Notes: generated from the sequence alone by a model not told the origin. Positions 1 to 6,619 are shown, counted from the stretch's first letter. The stretch: DNA of 64,000 nucleotides from G963678095 sp963678095 (GCA_963678095.2 OY782746.1:558001-622000); one strand, 5' to 3'. Numbers and translations are program-made.

Positions 1-36
1 CCCTTTCAGCCTGCCGTTGCGCGGGCTATCTTTTTA

Positions 37-267
37 TCATGATCTATCAGCAGCGATATATTTTTGTTTCCGAGCTTGTTTTTGCAATTCTAGCCGTTGA
101 ACAAAATCCGCTTTCATGCATCGAACAGAACGACCAGATCCAAAACATGGAATACCACCATATTCCGGAGAAGTTTTCATCAGCTCATATACTTTGTACC
201 GCGAAATATGCATATAATCCGCAATATCCTGCGCTACCATTACATCCGGTATTTCATCTAACTGCAA
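37..267 (-). CDS. Excisionase-like small HTH protein of the prophage
   Basis: A 76-residue protein. The segment VAQDIADYMHISRYKVYELM reads as a winged helix-turn-helix of the excisionase/MerR-like type, followed by a basic patch (GSGRSVRCMKADFVQRL) typical of DNA-binding Xis-like proteins, where it would guide the integrase or act as an early regulator. I chose the TTG start at 267 because an AAGGA-type site lies about 12 bases upstream and the in-frame ATG further in has none. It is the last gene visible in the leftward early strand, 20 bases after the 40-aa gene. Role as excisionase is inferred from fold and context, not proven. Confidence 0.6.
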   Translation of the reverse strand: MQLDEIPDVMVAQDIADYMHISRYKVYELMKTSPEYGGIPCFGSGRSVRCMKADFVQRLELQKQARKQKYIAADRS

Positions 268-287
268 TTGGTTCTTGTCCTTGTTCT

Positions 288-410
288 CTATGTAGTAAGA
301 TTTTGTCTTAAGGTCATATTCTCAAGCTCAAGTTTTTTGACATATTGGCCTATATCAAAAATTATTTCACTAAGAGGTTTAGACTTTATAGCAACCAACG
401 ATTCATCCAT
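288..410 (-). CDS. Small prophage protein, 40 aa, unknown function
   Basis: A 40-residue protein starting at the ATG at 410, which has a strong AAAGGAG site 8 bases upstream; a longer reading frame extends to 533 but would ignore this site. The C-terminal half (YVKKLELENMTLRQNL) looks like a short coiled coil. It lies just upstream of the excisionase-like gene on the same strand and is probably co-transcribed with it. I do not recognise a family. Confidence comes from the ribosome binding site and tight spacing. Confidence 0.5.
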   Translation of the reverse strand: MDESLVAIKSKPLSEIIFDIGQYVKKLELENMTLRQNLTT

Positions 411-478
411 TTTGCTCACTCCTTTCTTGAAGGTAATTATTTCCTTCCCTCGAATATGTTTGGAAGGAGGTGATTTCA

Positions 479-718
479 ATGCTATACCAGTACAATCTCG
501 CCACAATACGGATGTCTCTTGAAGAAATTGCATTAACCGATGCTGCTTTTTCGAATAAAGGCTGGCATGTTATTGGAACTAGTACAACTTTGCCTGAGCA
601 CTTTCGCAGCTATCAGTGGGAGCACGCCGATCTTGATCCGGACTTTCCTGACGAGTACAAACCTGACGAACCACAAATGGAACCAATCGTTCTACCCCAT
701 TTTGATAATTGGAAATAG
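479..718 (+). CDS. Small acidic prophage protein, 79 aa
   Basis: The ATG at 479 sits 8 bases after a perfect AAGGAGG, one of the strongest ribosome binding sites in the accessory region. The product is acidic and proline-rich at its end (DPDFPDEYKPDEP...). It points right although its neighbours point left, and its 3' part overlaps the 579-860 frame on the other strand. No domain is recognised. The composition is protein-like over its full length, unlike the antisense frame in the overlap, so of the two I trust this one more. Confidence 0.5.
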   Translation: MLYQYNLATIRMSLEEIALTDAAFSNKGWHVIGTSTTLPEHFRSYQWEHADLDPDFPDEYKPDEPQMEPIVLPHFDNWK

Positions 719-860
719 CAGAAAATAATTCCGGGTGACATAATATAGTTCCGCCAGCATCAATAAGCTTTTTTGCATATGCCTGATTATTGGTAGTAAC
801 ATAGCAATATTTCCCACTTATTGATTCGCAACTATAAAATTTCACTTTTTGCTTATCCAA
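579..860 (-). CDS. Possible small protein, perhaps 3'-truncated or fused
   Basis: Frame opening at a TTG (858-860) preceded by AGGAGAGGGC. Residues 1 to about 55 look like a genuine soluble protein (KVKFYSCESISGKYCYVTTN...). The remaining part runs antisense through the 479-718 gene and loses protein-like character (Arg, Cys and Gln rich). The simplest reading is a real early gene whose 3' end was replaced when the rightward gene was joined to it. No family recognised. Confidence 0.35.
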   Translation of the reverse strand: MDKQKVKFYSCESISGKYCYVTTNNQAYAKKLIDAGGTILCHPELFSAISNYQNGVERLVPFVVRQVCTRQESPDQDRRAPTDSCESAQAKLY

Positions 861-894
861 TTGCTCACGCCCTCTCCTATCGACATATGCACCA

Positions 895-999
895 TCATCG
901 AATTATTATGGCTATGGAAATAACCAGCATATTAATTGCCTGGATAACCAATAACAGCTGAATATGCCTGTATAGTTTGTAAAATTTATCATCGTTCAT
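895..999 (-). CDS. Small predicted membrane peptide, 34 aa
   Basis: The ATG at 999 follows an AAAGGCGGTG site, a form also used by the neighbouring Cro-like gene. The product starts with a charged head (MNDDKFYKLYRHI) followed by about 19 hydrophobic residues (LLLVIQAINMLVISIAIII) and ends in Arg, the pattern of a single-span membrane peptide. It lies between the Cro-like gene and the 579-860 frame, in the leftward early strand. Function unknown; single-span peptides are common in phage early regions. Confidence 0.4.
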   Translation of the reverse strand: MNDDKFYKLYRHIQLLLVIQAINMLVISIAIIIR

Positions 1000-1050
1000 T
1001 TTTGCCACCGCCTTTCCCCTTTCATGGGACTTAACTTAATGCACGTCCTT

Positions 1051-1065
1051 ATCACATTACGTGAT
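1051..1065. promoter_or_regulatory. Outlying operator copy, ATCAC-N5-GTGAT
   Basis: ATCACATTACGTGAT is a match to the palindrome repeated in the 1271-1371 control region. It covers the stop codon of the Cro-like gene, so it is intragenic or just downstream. A distal site of this kind could support looping between repressor multimers, as with the distant operators of lambdoid phages; that role is inference. Confidence 0.6.
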
Positions 1066-1254
1066 TTCTATAGCTAAAAAAATATCTTGAATAGGAACTC
1101 TATATAACTTGGCAAGTCTTTTGGCTTTTCTATACGGCTTGCGCTTCCCTGTTTCCCACATTGAAACAGTTGACAAAGCAACACTTTCTTTCTTAGAAAC
1201 ATCGCCTTGACTTAATTTTGCATTCTCACGAAGTTGTCTTAAAGTCATGTTCAT
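1057..1254 (-). CDS. Cro-like XRE-family regulator
   Basis: A 65-residue protein, essentially one helix-turn-helix of the XRE/Cro type: MTLRQLRENAKLSQGDVSKKE, then the recognition helix (SVALSTVSMWETGKRKP), then the closing helices. The start at 1254 follows GGTGAGG; an ATG six bases later is an alternative. It faces the 1405 repressor across four palindromic operators, the classic cro/cI arrangement, and a fifth operator copy covers its own stop codon. It likely represses the lysogeny promoter and opens the leftward early programme. Confidence 0.85.
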   Translation of the reverse strand: MNMTLRQLRENAKLSQGDVSKKESVALSTVSMWETGKRKPYRKAKRLAKLYRVPIQDIFLAIEIT

Positions 1255-1270
1255 TTCCTCACCGCCTTTC

Positions 1271-1371
1271 ATCACGTTTCGTGATTATATTTTAACATTA
1301 TCACTCAACGTGATGAAAATCAACATCTTTATCCACGAATCGTGATAATATTTTTCTTCACATTTTGTGAT
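1271..1371. promoter_or_regulatory. Divergent control region with four palindromic operators
   Basis: Four 15-bp sites share the form ATCAC-N5-GTGAT: 1271-1285 (ATCACGTTTCGTGAT), 1300-1314 (ATCACTCAACGTGAT), 1332-1346 (TCCACGAATCGTGAT) and 1357-1371 (TTCACATTTTGTGAT). Centres are 29, 32 and 25 bp apart. The right half-site GTGAT is invariant, while the left half degrades toward the rightward gene. The array lies between the divergent Cro-like and repressor genes, so it is almost certainly the lysis/lysogeny switch bound by both proteins. Confidence 0.8.
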
Positions 1372-1404
1372 ATTGATTTATAATAATTATTATGAGGTGA
1401 TATT

Positions 1405-1731
1405 GTGGCTATAGCAGAAAAATTGCGCGAACTTAGAGCTGAAACTACCAAAACACAAAAAGAAATCGCTAGCGCCATCGGCGTATCTGTTAGTACTATA
1501 GGAATGTATGAAACAGGAAGAAGAGAACCCGACAATGCTCTACTAATAAAGATTGCTGACTTCTTCGGTGTCACAACCGACTATCTATTAGGTCGCACAG
1601 ACACGCCTAACCCCGTCCAAACAATCGCAGCACATAGGACTGACGATCCAATGAGCGATCTTCCTCCTGAGGCTATACAGTCTATTGAGGATTTTAAGAA
1701 ATTTGTAAGAGAAAAGTATAAAAAGAATTAA
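1405..1731 (+). CDS. CI-like XRE-family prophage repressor
   Basis: A 108-residue protein with an N-terminal XRE helix-turn-helix (residues 1-65: LRELRAETTKTQKEIASAIG, recognition helix SVSTIGMYETGRREP) and a short C-terminal tail (SDLPPEAIQSIEDFKKFVREK) often found in short repressors of Firmicute prophages and ICEs. It lacks a LexA/CI-type Ser-Lys self-cleavage domain, which fits derepression by the ImmA-like peptidase encoded two genes downstream. The GTG start at 1405 follows GAGGTGATATT. Transcribed rightward from the operator region. Confidence 0.88.
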   Translation: MAIAEKLRELRAETTKTQKEIASAIGVSVSTIGMYETGRREPDNALLIKIADFFGVTTDYLLGRTDTPNPVQTIAAHRTDDPMSDLPPEAIQSIEDFKKFVREKYKKN

Positions 1732-1810
1732 GATTTCACCTTTACAAAAGAACGTTGATTTTTGTAGCTTATTTTAATAAGTCCTATATAACACGGAGGT
1801 ATAAATTTTT

Positions 1811-2614
1811 ATGGATAAAAAGCTTATTATTGTTATATCTTGCGTTCTTTTTATACTAACTAGTGGGGTTGGCGTATATTTAGGTATATCAAACCACACT
1901 AAAATTAATGCATCCGAAAAAGCCCTCGCTGAAGTGTCGGTAGATGAACAGGCCTACAAAGATGGTATTGATTATATCGATAAGAAAGATTATATATCCG
2001 CATGCGCCAAACTTAAGCGTTTTGAAAACATGCCCACTATTCCCGATAGTTTAGTTGATGCTAAATACATATATTTATTTGCACAAACACAACTTTATTA
2101 CACCGACGGAAATAAGCAATCTGCTTTTGAAACAATAAAAAAAATCCCTGAAAACTATTCGGGGAAATATAGTGATGAAATAAAAATTCTACTGAACCTA
2201 TTAACTGAATCAACCAAAAATCTACCAGGAAAATCATCTGCTGGTAAAATTTCTGAGAGTGATGCAGAAATACAACTTCAAATGGTTGACCGCGATCTTG
2301 AAAATAGCGATCGTGATTTTGATCAAAAAATTGCTTTAGTCGAGGCACAAAAAAATGCTGCCAGAAATATTAGAGAAGAATTTTCCTACAGTAACGCAAA
2401 ATATGAATTAGAAATACAAAAATTAGATTATCATATTTCATGTTATGAACGTAAAAAATCTATTCTACAGTCAACTACCTTTGCAGATGAAAAAATTCGT
2501 CTTAGCCAAATAGATTTACAAACAAACCTTATTAAACTTCAAGGCACGCTTCGAACAAAGATCTTAGCCGGCAAGGATAAAAATGAGCGCTTATATATAC
2601 AAGCCATGCAATAA
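1811..2614 (+). CDS. Membrane-anchored coiled-coil protein of unknown function
   Basis: 267 residues. An N-terminal transmembrane segment or uncleaved signal (KLIIVISCVLFILTSGVGVYLG, residues 4-25) is followed by a helical, TPR-like stretch (about 50-135) and a long charged coiled coil (about 145-265). The bulk would lie outside the membrane. A GGAGG site lies 11 bases before the ATG. It sits between the repressor and the immA-like gene and overlaps the latter by 32 bases, so the three are probably one transcript. I recognise no family. Its place suggests cargo or a sensor feeding the repressor/peptidase switch, which is speculation. Confidence 0.7.
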   Translation: MDKKLIIVISCVLFILTSGVGVYLGISNHTKINASEKALAEVSVDEQAYKDGIDYIDKKDYISACAKLKRFENMPTIPDSLVDAKYIYLFAQTQLYYTDGNKQSAFETIKKIPENYSGKYSDEIKILLNLLTESTKNLPGKSSAGKISESDAEIQLQMVDRDLENSDRDFDQKIALVEAQKNAARNIREEFSYSNAKYELEIQKLDYHISCYERKKSILQSTTFADEKIRLSQIDLQTNLIKLQGTLRTKILAGKDKNERLYIQAMQ

Positions 2615-3077
2615 AAATAACAACTCATCTCAAAGTAAAAGGACTGATACCATGGAAGGTATGCTCGATATCGCAGAAAGCGAACAGATCAAAGTTGAGT
2701 ATTTTTCTTTTAATGATCCACTTAAAGGAATTTATTATGTTGAGGCAGGTATGCCTCCGATCATCGGACTAGATTATTCATTGAATGACAGCATTCCCCT
2801 ACTCCGGTCTGTAATGGCAGAAGAACTTGGCCATCATTTTACCAGCGTGGGAATTTGCATGCCAAAAGAATTTTATAATTACGCTGCCCGGCAGCACATT
2901 GACAAAGCCGAGTATAAAGCCCTTCGTTGGGCTGCAAATTATCTAATATCAGATGATGCCTTATTAGATGCTCTCAGAGAAGTCCTCGATGGCGTCAGCA
3001 CATTAGCTGAGTATTTTATGGTTACCCCTGAGATTGTAAGACTGCGACTGAAATTATTTGAGAAACCGGTGTATTAA
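2583..3077 (+). CDS. immA: ImmA/IrrE-family metallopeptidase
   Basis: A 164-residue protein of the ImmA/IrrE (COG2856) type, zinc peptidases that cleave or inactivate the cognate element repressor after DNA damage. The active-site region reads MAEELGHHFTSVG: the first metal His of the usual HExxH is replaced by Glu (EELGHH), a form I recall from other Firmicute members. The start at 2583 has AAGGA 6 bases upstream but overlaps the previous gene by 32 bases; the ATG at 2652 with AAAAGGA is a good alternative giving a 141-aa protein. Its last 37 codons recur as a diverged remnant at 4003-4116, marking this 3' end as a recombination point for cargo. Confidence 0.82.
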   Translation: MSAYIYKPCNKNNNSSQSKRTDTMEGMLDIAESEQIKVEYFSFNDPLKGIYYVEAGMPPIIGLDYSLNDSIPLLRSVMAEELGHHFTSVGICMPKEFYNYAARQHIDKAEYKALRWAANYLISDDALLDALREVLDGVSTLAEYFMVTPEIVRLRLKLFEKPVY

Positions 3078-3118
3078 GAAAAGACCGCGGGCCTAGTTGA
3101 CGGCAAATTAAAATATTA

Positions 3119-3147
3119 TTGACAACAAACTATCAAGGGGTTATTAT
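3119..3147 (+). promoter_or_regulatory. SigA promoter of the NYN cassette
   Basis: TTGACA (3119-3124), a 17-base spacer and TATTAT (3142-3147), a near-consensus vegetative promoter. Transcription would begin near 3154, giving a leader of about 110 bases before the NYN gene, and that leader contains the hairpin at 3193-3243. The cargo gene therefore has its own promoter, independent of the repressor operon. Confidence 0.7.
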
Positions 3148-3192
3148 TGTAGTATAATATTTCTTCTAGAGAAACTCATATTCGCTAATAAT

Positions 3193-3252
3193 GTCCTTGG
3201 TAGTAAGCCACCCAATTATCCGGGTTTGGCCGAATCCAAGGACTTTTATTTT
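3193..3252 (+). promoter_or_regulatory. Structured leader with terminator-like end before the NYN gene
   Basis: An 8-bp outer stem (GTCCTTGG 3193-3200 with CCAAGGAC 3236-3243) encloses an internal loop (TAGTAA opposite CGAAT) and an inner stem (GCCA/CCC with GGG/TGGC). It is followed at once by TTTTATTTT (3244-3252). Placed between a promoter and the coding start, it has the form of a transcription attenuator. The same layout, with different stem sequence but similar loop bases (GTAAG-CAC, GGG-TTT, CGAA), recurs at 4167-4237 before the HEPN gene. Confidence 0.6.
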
Positions 3253-3264
3253 CATTGAAAGGAT

Positions 3265-3945
3265 GTGTTTCCTACGAAAACAGCTATATTAGTTGATGGT
3301 GGATTCTATCGTCGCCGTGCACAAGGAATGCTCGGAGAGAAAACGGCAGAAGAGCGTGCCGATGAGCTAAGTAACTATTGCCACCGCCATCTATTTCATC
3401 ACAAAGAACGCATAAGTGACTTATATAGAATATTCTATTATGATTGTTTACCAATGGAAAAGAAAGTATATCACCCTTTTCTAAAAAGACAAGTTGATTT
3501 TTCCAAAACTCCGCTTTATACTTGGACTCACACCTTTATTAGAGCATTAAAACAAAAACGAAAATTTGCCATCAGGTTAGGTAAATTAGCGGATGAACAG
3601 GCCCATTTCACAATTGCACCTGCAGTCATAAAGAAGCTATATAACGGAAGTATTAATTTTGAAGATCTTGAGGAAAAACATTTTCAGCTTGCAGTCGATC
3701 AAAAAGGTGTAGATATGAAAATCGGTCTTGATATCGCATCGCTCGCTTATAAAAAGCAAGTGGACCAAATCATACTGATATCTGGAGACAGCGATTTTGT
3801 TCCCGCAGCAAAGCTCGCTCGTCGCGAGGGTATTGATTTTATCCTCGATCCATTATACTCACCAATAAAACCCGATTTGTTTGAACATATTGATGGGCTC
3901 CAAACTTGCGATGGCAACTTTAAATCAAAAGCAGCTAATGTATAG
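3265..3945 (+). CDS. NYN-domain (LabA/DUF88-like) putative RNase
   Basis: 226 residues. The N-terminal TAILVDGGFYRRRA and the later GVDMKIGLDIA and ILISGDSDFVPAAKLARREG carry the acidic residues (D in LVDGG, D in GVDMK, D-S-D in GDSD) that form the PIN-like metal site of NYN-domain nucleases. The closing stretch predicts a target-binding region. The in-frame GTG at 3265 is only 2 bases from the AAAGG site, whereas the codon where family members begin (M-K-T-A) is ACG at 3274, 11 bases from it; a non-canonical ACG start is possible. It is cargo between immA and the immA remnant, with its own promoter and leader. A role in phage defence or RNA turnover is inferred from context. Confidence 0.82.
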   Translation: MFPTKTAILVDGGFYRRRAQGMLGEKTAEERADELSNYCHRHLFHHKERISDLYRIFYYDCLPMEKKVYHPFLKRQVDFSKTPLYTWTHTFIRALKQKRKFAIRLGKLADEQAHFTIAPAVIKKLYNGSINFEDLEEKHFQLAVDQKGVDMKIGLDIASLAYKKQVDQIILISGDSDFVPAAKLARREGIDFILDPLYSPIKPDLFEHIDGLQTCDGNFKSKAANV

Positions 3946-4002
3946 TTGATAATGCACACCCGCCGATCAAAAGTCGAATGCAACGGTCTTCTCTAAGAGC
4001 AT

Positions 4003-4116
4003 TTAATATCAGACGATGCCCTATTAGATGGCGGCAGTACTCTGGCCGAACATTTCATGCTTCCCCCTGTGATTGTAATACTAAAATTAAAATCATTTGA
4101 GAAGCCGGTATATTAA
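4003..4116 (+). pseudogene. Remnant of a second immA 3' end
   Basis: Translation gives LISDDALLDGGSTLAEHFM... ending SFEKPVY and stop. It aligns with the last 44 residues of the intact immA (LISDDALLDALREVLDGVSTLAEYFM...LFEKPVY) with one 7-codon deletion and many synonymous changes. Homology starts near 4003 and stops at the stop codon. The divergence argues for arrival of a different immA allele with the HEPN cassette rather than a recent local duplication. It has no start codon or ribosome site and is not a gene. Confidence 0.85.
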
Positions 4117-4124
4117 AAAAAGGC

Positions 4125-4161
4125 AGTTAATATCTTCTGCCCCAGTTATAAGATATTAACT
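4125..4161 (+). repeat. 12-bp-arm inverted repeat before the HEPN leader
   Basis: AGTTAATATCTT (4125-4136) and AAGATATTAACT (4150-4161) are perfect reverse complements with a 13-base loop. It lies between the immA remnant and the second leader hairpin. It may be an operator or the first hairpin of a two-hairpin leader. A clear promoter is not visible upstream. Confidence 0.5.
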
Positions 4162-4166
4162 TAGAT

Positions 4167-4237
4167 AACCTATTCATGTAAGACACGTAAGGCCTTTGGG
4201 ATTTATGTAAGTCGAAAATGAATAGGTTTTTATTTTA
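4167..4237 (+). promoter_or_regulatory. Structured leader with terminator-like end before the HEPN gene
   Basis: An 11-bp perfect outer stem (AACCTATTCAT 4167-4177 with ATGAATAGGTT 4218-4228) encloses about 40 bases that begin GTAAGACAC and end GTCGAAA, and is followed by TTTATTTTATC. It is positioned about 50 bases before the gene, like the leader of the NYN gene. Stem sequences differ between the two but pairing and internal-loop bases are kept, the pattern expected of a conserved RNA fold or of two independent attenuators. Confidence 0.6.
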
Positions 4238-4288
4238 TCTAAACTATATATTCTATAAGAAAGTATAGTTGAAGAAGGGAATTTGTTT

Positions 4289-5728
4289 GTGGAAAAAGAA
4301 AATTATTTTTTAAAAGCAACCTTCAATTTAGCTGAAAAACCCGTACTTAATGTCCCAACAAAAATATATTTACCGGACCGAATACACCAAAAACCATATA
4401 TGAAGCTTCTGCCTACTAAGGAGCAATATGATATACTAAGTCATTCATTTTCTGGGTCTTTTTTTGCCGAAGTAAAAGATCTATCAGGTTTATTAACAGA
4501 GACCCTTCAGGCCCCTACTGTTTATTTTGAAAATTCCTGTGCCACATCATGGGATAATCTTAGCGAATTTTCTATAGATGTAGTTCTTCAAGACCTATCT
4601 ATTACTAAATATTTATCAAGCAATACCACGCCAACTTCAACCTTTTTACAAATTTGGATTAGTCCTAATAAAATGATACATATCCCCAAAACTTTAAGGT
4701 CCTATCCTGATGGCTCTACTACGGTCAAATCTACCAAGACACTAGAATTTGCACTTTCCGATAATATAAAAATAACACTCGATAAAGTTTATAAATCAAA
4801 AAAAGTAAATAGCGACAATACTATTAAATGGCATAATTTAGTTTTAAATACAAATATTAATATTCCTGCAAATGATCTACAAAAAATAAAACAAGAAGTG
4901 CTTTCTTCAATAGATGATTTTTTACTATTAGTATCTTTTATTTCTAGAACTAGAACTGGATATTTAGGATTTGACAGTATTGATAAGCAAACTATATATA
5001 CATATTACAGAGGATATTATTCTTTTCCTACCGGAAAAAGCGAGCCAAGTATTAATGATGGAATACTATCGTTATCTCAATTTGAATCATTCATAAACCA
5101 CTGCTATTCTATTTTTATAAACTCTCCATATAAAGATTCTATATCAAAAGCTATATATGCACTTCTTCCTTATAACTCTAATTTCTTGGAAGAAGACTAC
5201 TTATCCTTGTTTTCTGCTTTAGAATCACTAATCTTAGATTGCCGCCGATTAGATAATCTAGAATTTATTTTCGATAATAAATCTTGGAATATAATAAAAG
5301 GGCAGTTGAAAACTTTCATAAAAGCCGGACTTACACCATCATTAAAATCCTCTGAACGTTGCTTATTATATAAAAAACTTAATGAGCTCAACCGAGTCTC
5401 ACTTAGTGATGCATTCGATTATTTTTGCCAAAAGCATAATATTGATCTATCTGATCTATGGCCTGTTTTTTCCCCAGGGCAAAATGTTGGATTATCAGAA
5501 ATCAGAAATAAACTTATACATGGGGATAATTTGAATATTGATAATATATTATGGGTAGCTACTGAAAATTTGAAATGGATTTTAGAACGCATCTTAATAA
5601 CGCTACTAGATTGGCCACTTGAAAAAACAGAGATTACACCTCGTTTTTTAATGTCATATGCAATGGCTAAAATTCTTTTGACAGAAACACAAGAAAAAGC
5701 AAAAAAAATCTTTTATAGCGAATTATAA
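4289..5728 (+). CDS. HEPN-domain abortive-infection protein, ApeA-like
   Basis: 479 residues from the GTG at 4289 (GAAGGG 9 bases upstream; an in-frame TTG at 4283 is too close). The C-terminal third carries the HEPN RNase motif R-x4-H in GLSEIRNKLIHGD (Arg near residue 406, His near 411). The first 300 residues are beta-rich with conserved-looking aromatic segments, the size and order expected of ApeA-type anti-phage proteins (N-terminal sensor domain, C-terminal HEPN). HEPN proteins of this type cleave RNA such as tRNA to stop growth of infected cells. Assignment to ApeA is by architecture; the HEPN call itself is firm. It is the second cargo gene, with its own leader. Confidence 0.75.
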   Translation: MEKENYFLKATFNLAEKPVLNVPTKIYLPDRIHQKPYMKLLPTKEQYDILSHSFSGSFFAEVKDLSGLLTETLQAPTVYFENSCATSWDNLSEFSIDVVLQDLSITKYLSSNTTPTSTFLQIWISPNKMIHIPKTLRSYPDGSTTVKSTKTLEFALSDNIKITLDKVYKSKKVNSDNTIKWHNLVLNTNINIPANDLQKIKQEVLSSIDDFLLLVSFISRTRTGYLGFDSIDKQTIYTYYRGYYSFPTGKSEPSINDGILSLSQFESFINHCYSIFINSPYKDSISKAIYALLPYNSNFLEEDYLSLFSALESLILDCRRLDNLEFIFDNKSWNIIKGQLKTFIKAGLTPSLKSSERCLLYKKLNELNRVSLSDAFDYFCQKHNIDLSDLWPVFSPGQNVGLSEIRNKLIHGDNLNIDNILWVATENLKWILERILITLLDWPLEKTEITPRFLMSYAMAKILLTETQEKAKKIFYSEL

Positions 5729-5794
5729 CAAGCACAAATTTTACTTTCCATTATCTTTATAGTCGTTACTAATTTATAAAAAAGAGGTTTGATT

Positions 5795-6619
5795 ATGATA
5801 AAAGAATTAACCTATTATTTTGCACGTCTAAATATAGTTGTCCCATTTGAAAATAAGCTTGATTTTTTAACAAAATCTTTTATTTCTTCGGCCACCATGG
5901 AAAAACGATCTTATTTATGGGGAATTATCGATGTGACTTTTTTCCCTCTGAACGGAGAAAATTACATTTCTGGCAATTTAGCAAAATATGTTATAGAAAG
6001 CACTGATGAGGTTGTTGATAAAGAAGAAAGAAAGTCTTCGACTTTTGCTGTTCCTAATAAAATGATTGCAAAATCAAATTTCCTTCTCCATGTAAAGACT
6101 GGTGTTATTGCCTATAATATTTGCTCCAATAAAATTAGTCCAAATCAATTTGAAGAAAATCTTGTAGAATTAATGAGATTAGCTCAAAATCTTGCTATTA
6201 TACCTGCCGATATACAAACCATCACTCACCGCGGGGCTATCTTAGAAGTTATTAAAAAATGGACTAGTATAACTAAAATACGAGTAAAGTTACATCCATC
6301 AAACCCTCGATTTGCTGATGAATGGAAAAAAATTGACGAAAAAATGCAAAAATCGAGAGTGTCTTCATATAGTGCTACATATTCCAGTGAAACAAGTTTA
6401 GATCTAGAATCTGATGATTATATTAAAAGTGAAATCTCCATGGCTGTTGATGGTTATGGAAATGCTTCTGCTGAAGGAATTTCTGATGGAGAGACAAAGA
6501 AAGTCCACACAAAAGAATCTCCAATCCAAATAAAGGTTATGGCTGATAACAACGAAACAGTATATAATATACTCATCGAAAGTTTCAAGAAAATATGGGA
6601 TAGGATGAGTAAAAAATGA
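5795..6619 (+). CDS. Cytosolic protein of a RexA/RexB-like two-gene module
   Basis: 274 residues, starting at the ATG at 5795 with AGAGG 7 bases upstream (an in-frame TTG at 5789 is weaker). No transmembrane segment. The N-terminal half is mixed alpha/beta (FLLHVKTGVIAYNI), and the C-terminal part is rich in Ser and acidic residues before a final helix (NILIESFKKIWDRM). I cannot name the family with certainty; length and partner recall lambda RexA (279 aa) and related DUF4747-type proteins. Its stop overlaps the start of the four-TM gene by ATGA, so the two are translated as a unit. Likely a sensor that activates the membrane partner during infection; this is inference. Confidence 0.65.
   Translation: MIKELTYYFARLNIVVPFENKLDFLTKSFISSATMEKRSYLWGIIDVTFFPLNGENYISGNLAKYVIESTDEVVDKEERKSSTFAVPNKMIAKSNFLLHVKTGVIAYNICSNKISPNQFEENLVELMRLAQNLAIIPADIQTITHRGAILEVIKKWTSITKIRVKLHPSNPRFADEWKKIDEKMQKSRVSSYSATYSSETSLDLESDDYIKSEISMAVDGYGNASAEGISDGETKKVHTKESPIQIKVMADNNETVYNILIESFKKIWDRMSKK

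Noticed and set aside
3940..4003. Possible antitoxin gene for the NYN protein
   Set aside because: Only about 57 bases separate the NYN stop from the immA remnant and no start with a ribosome site is present.
3150..4240. Type III toxin-antitoxin RNA or retron ncRNA
   Set aside because: No short tandem RNA repeats and no ToxN-like or reverse-transcriptase gene are present; the hairpins fit attenuators better.
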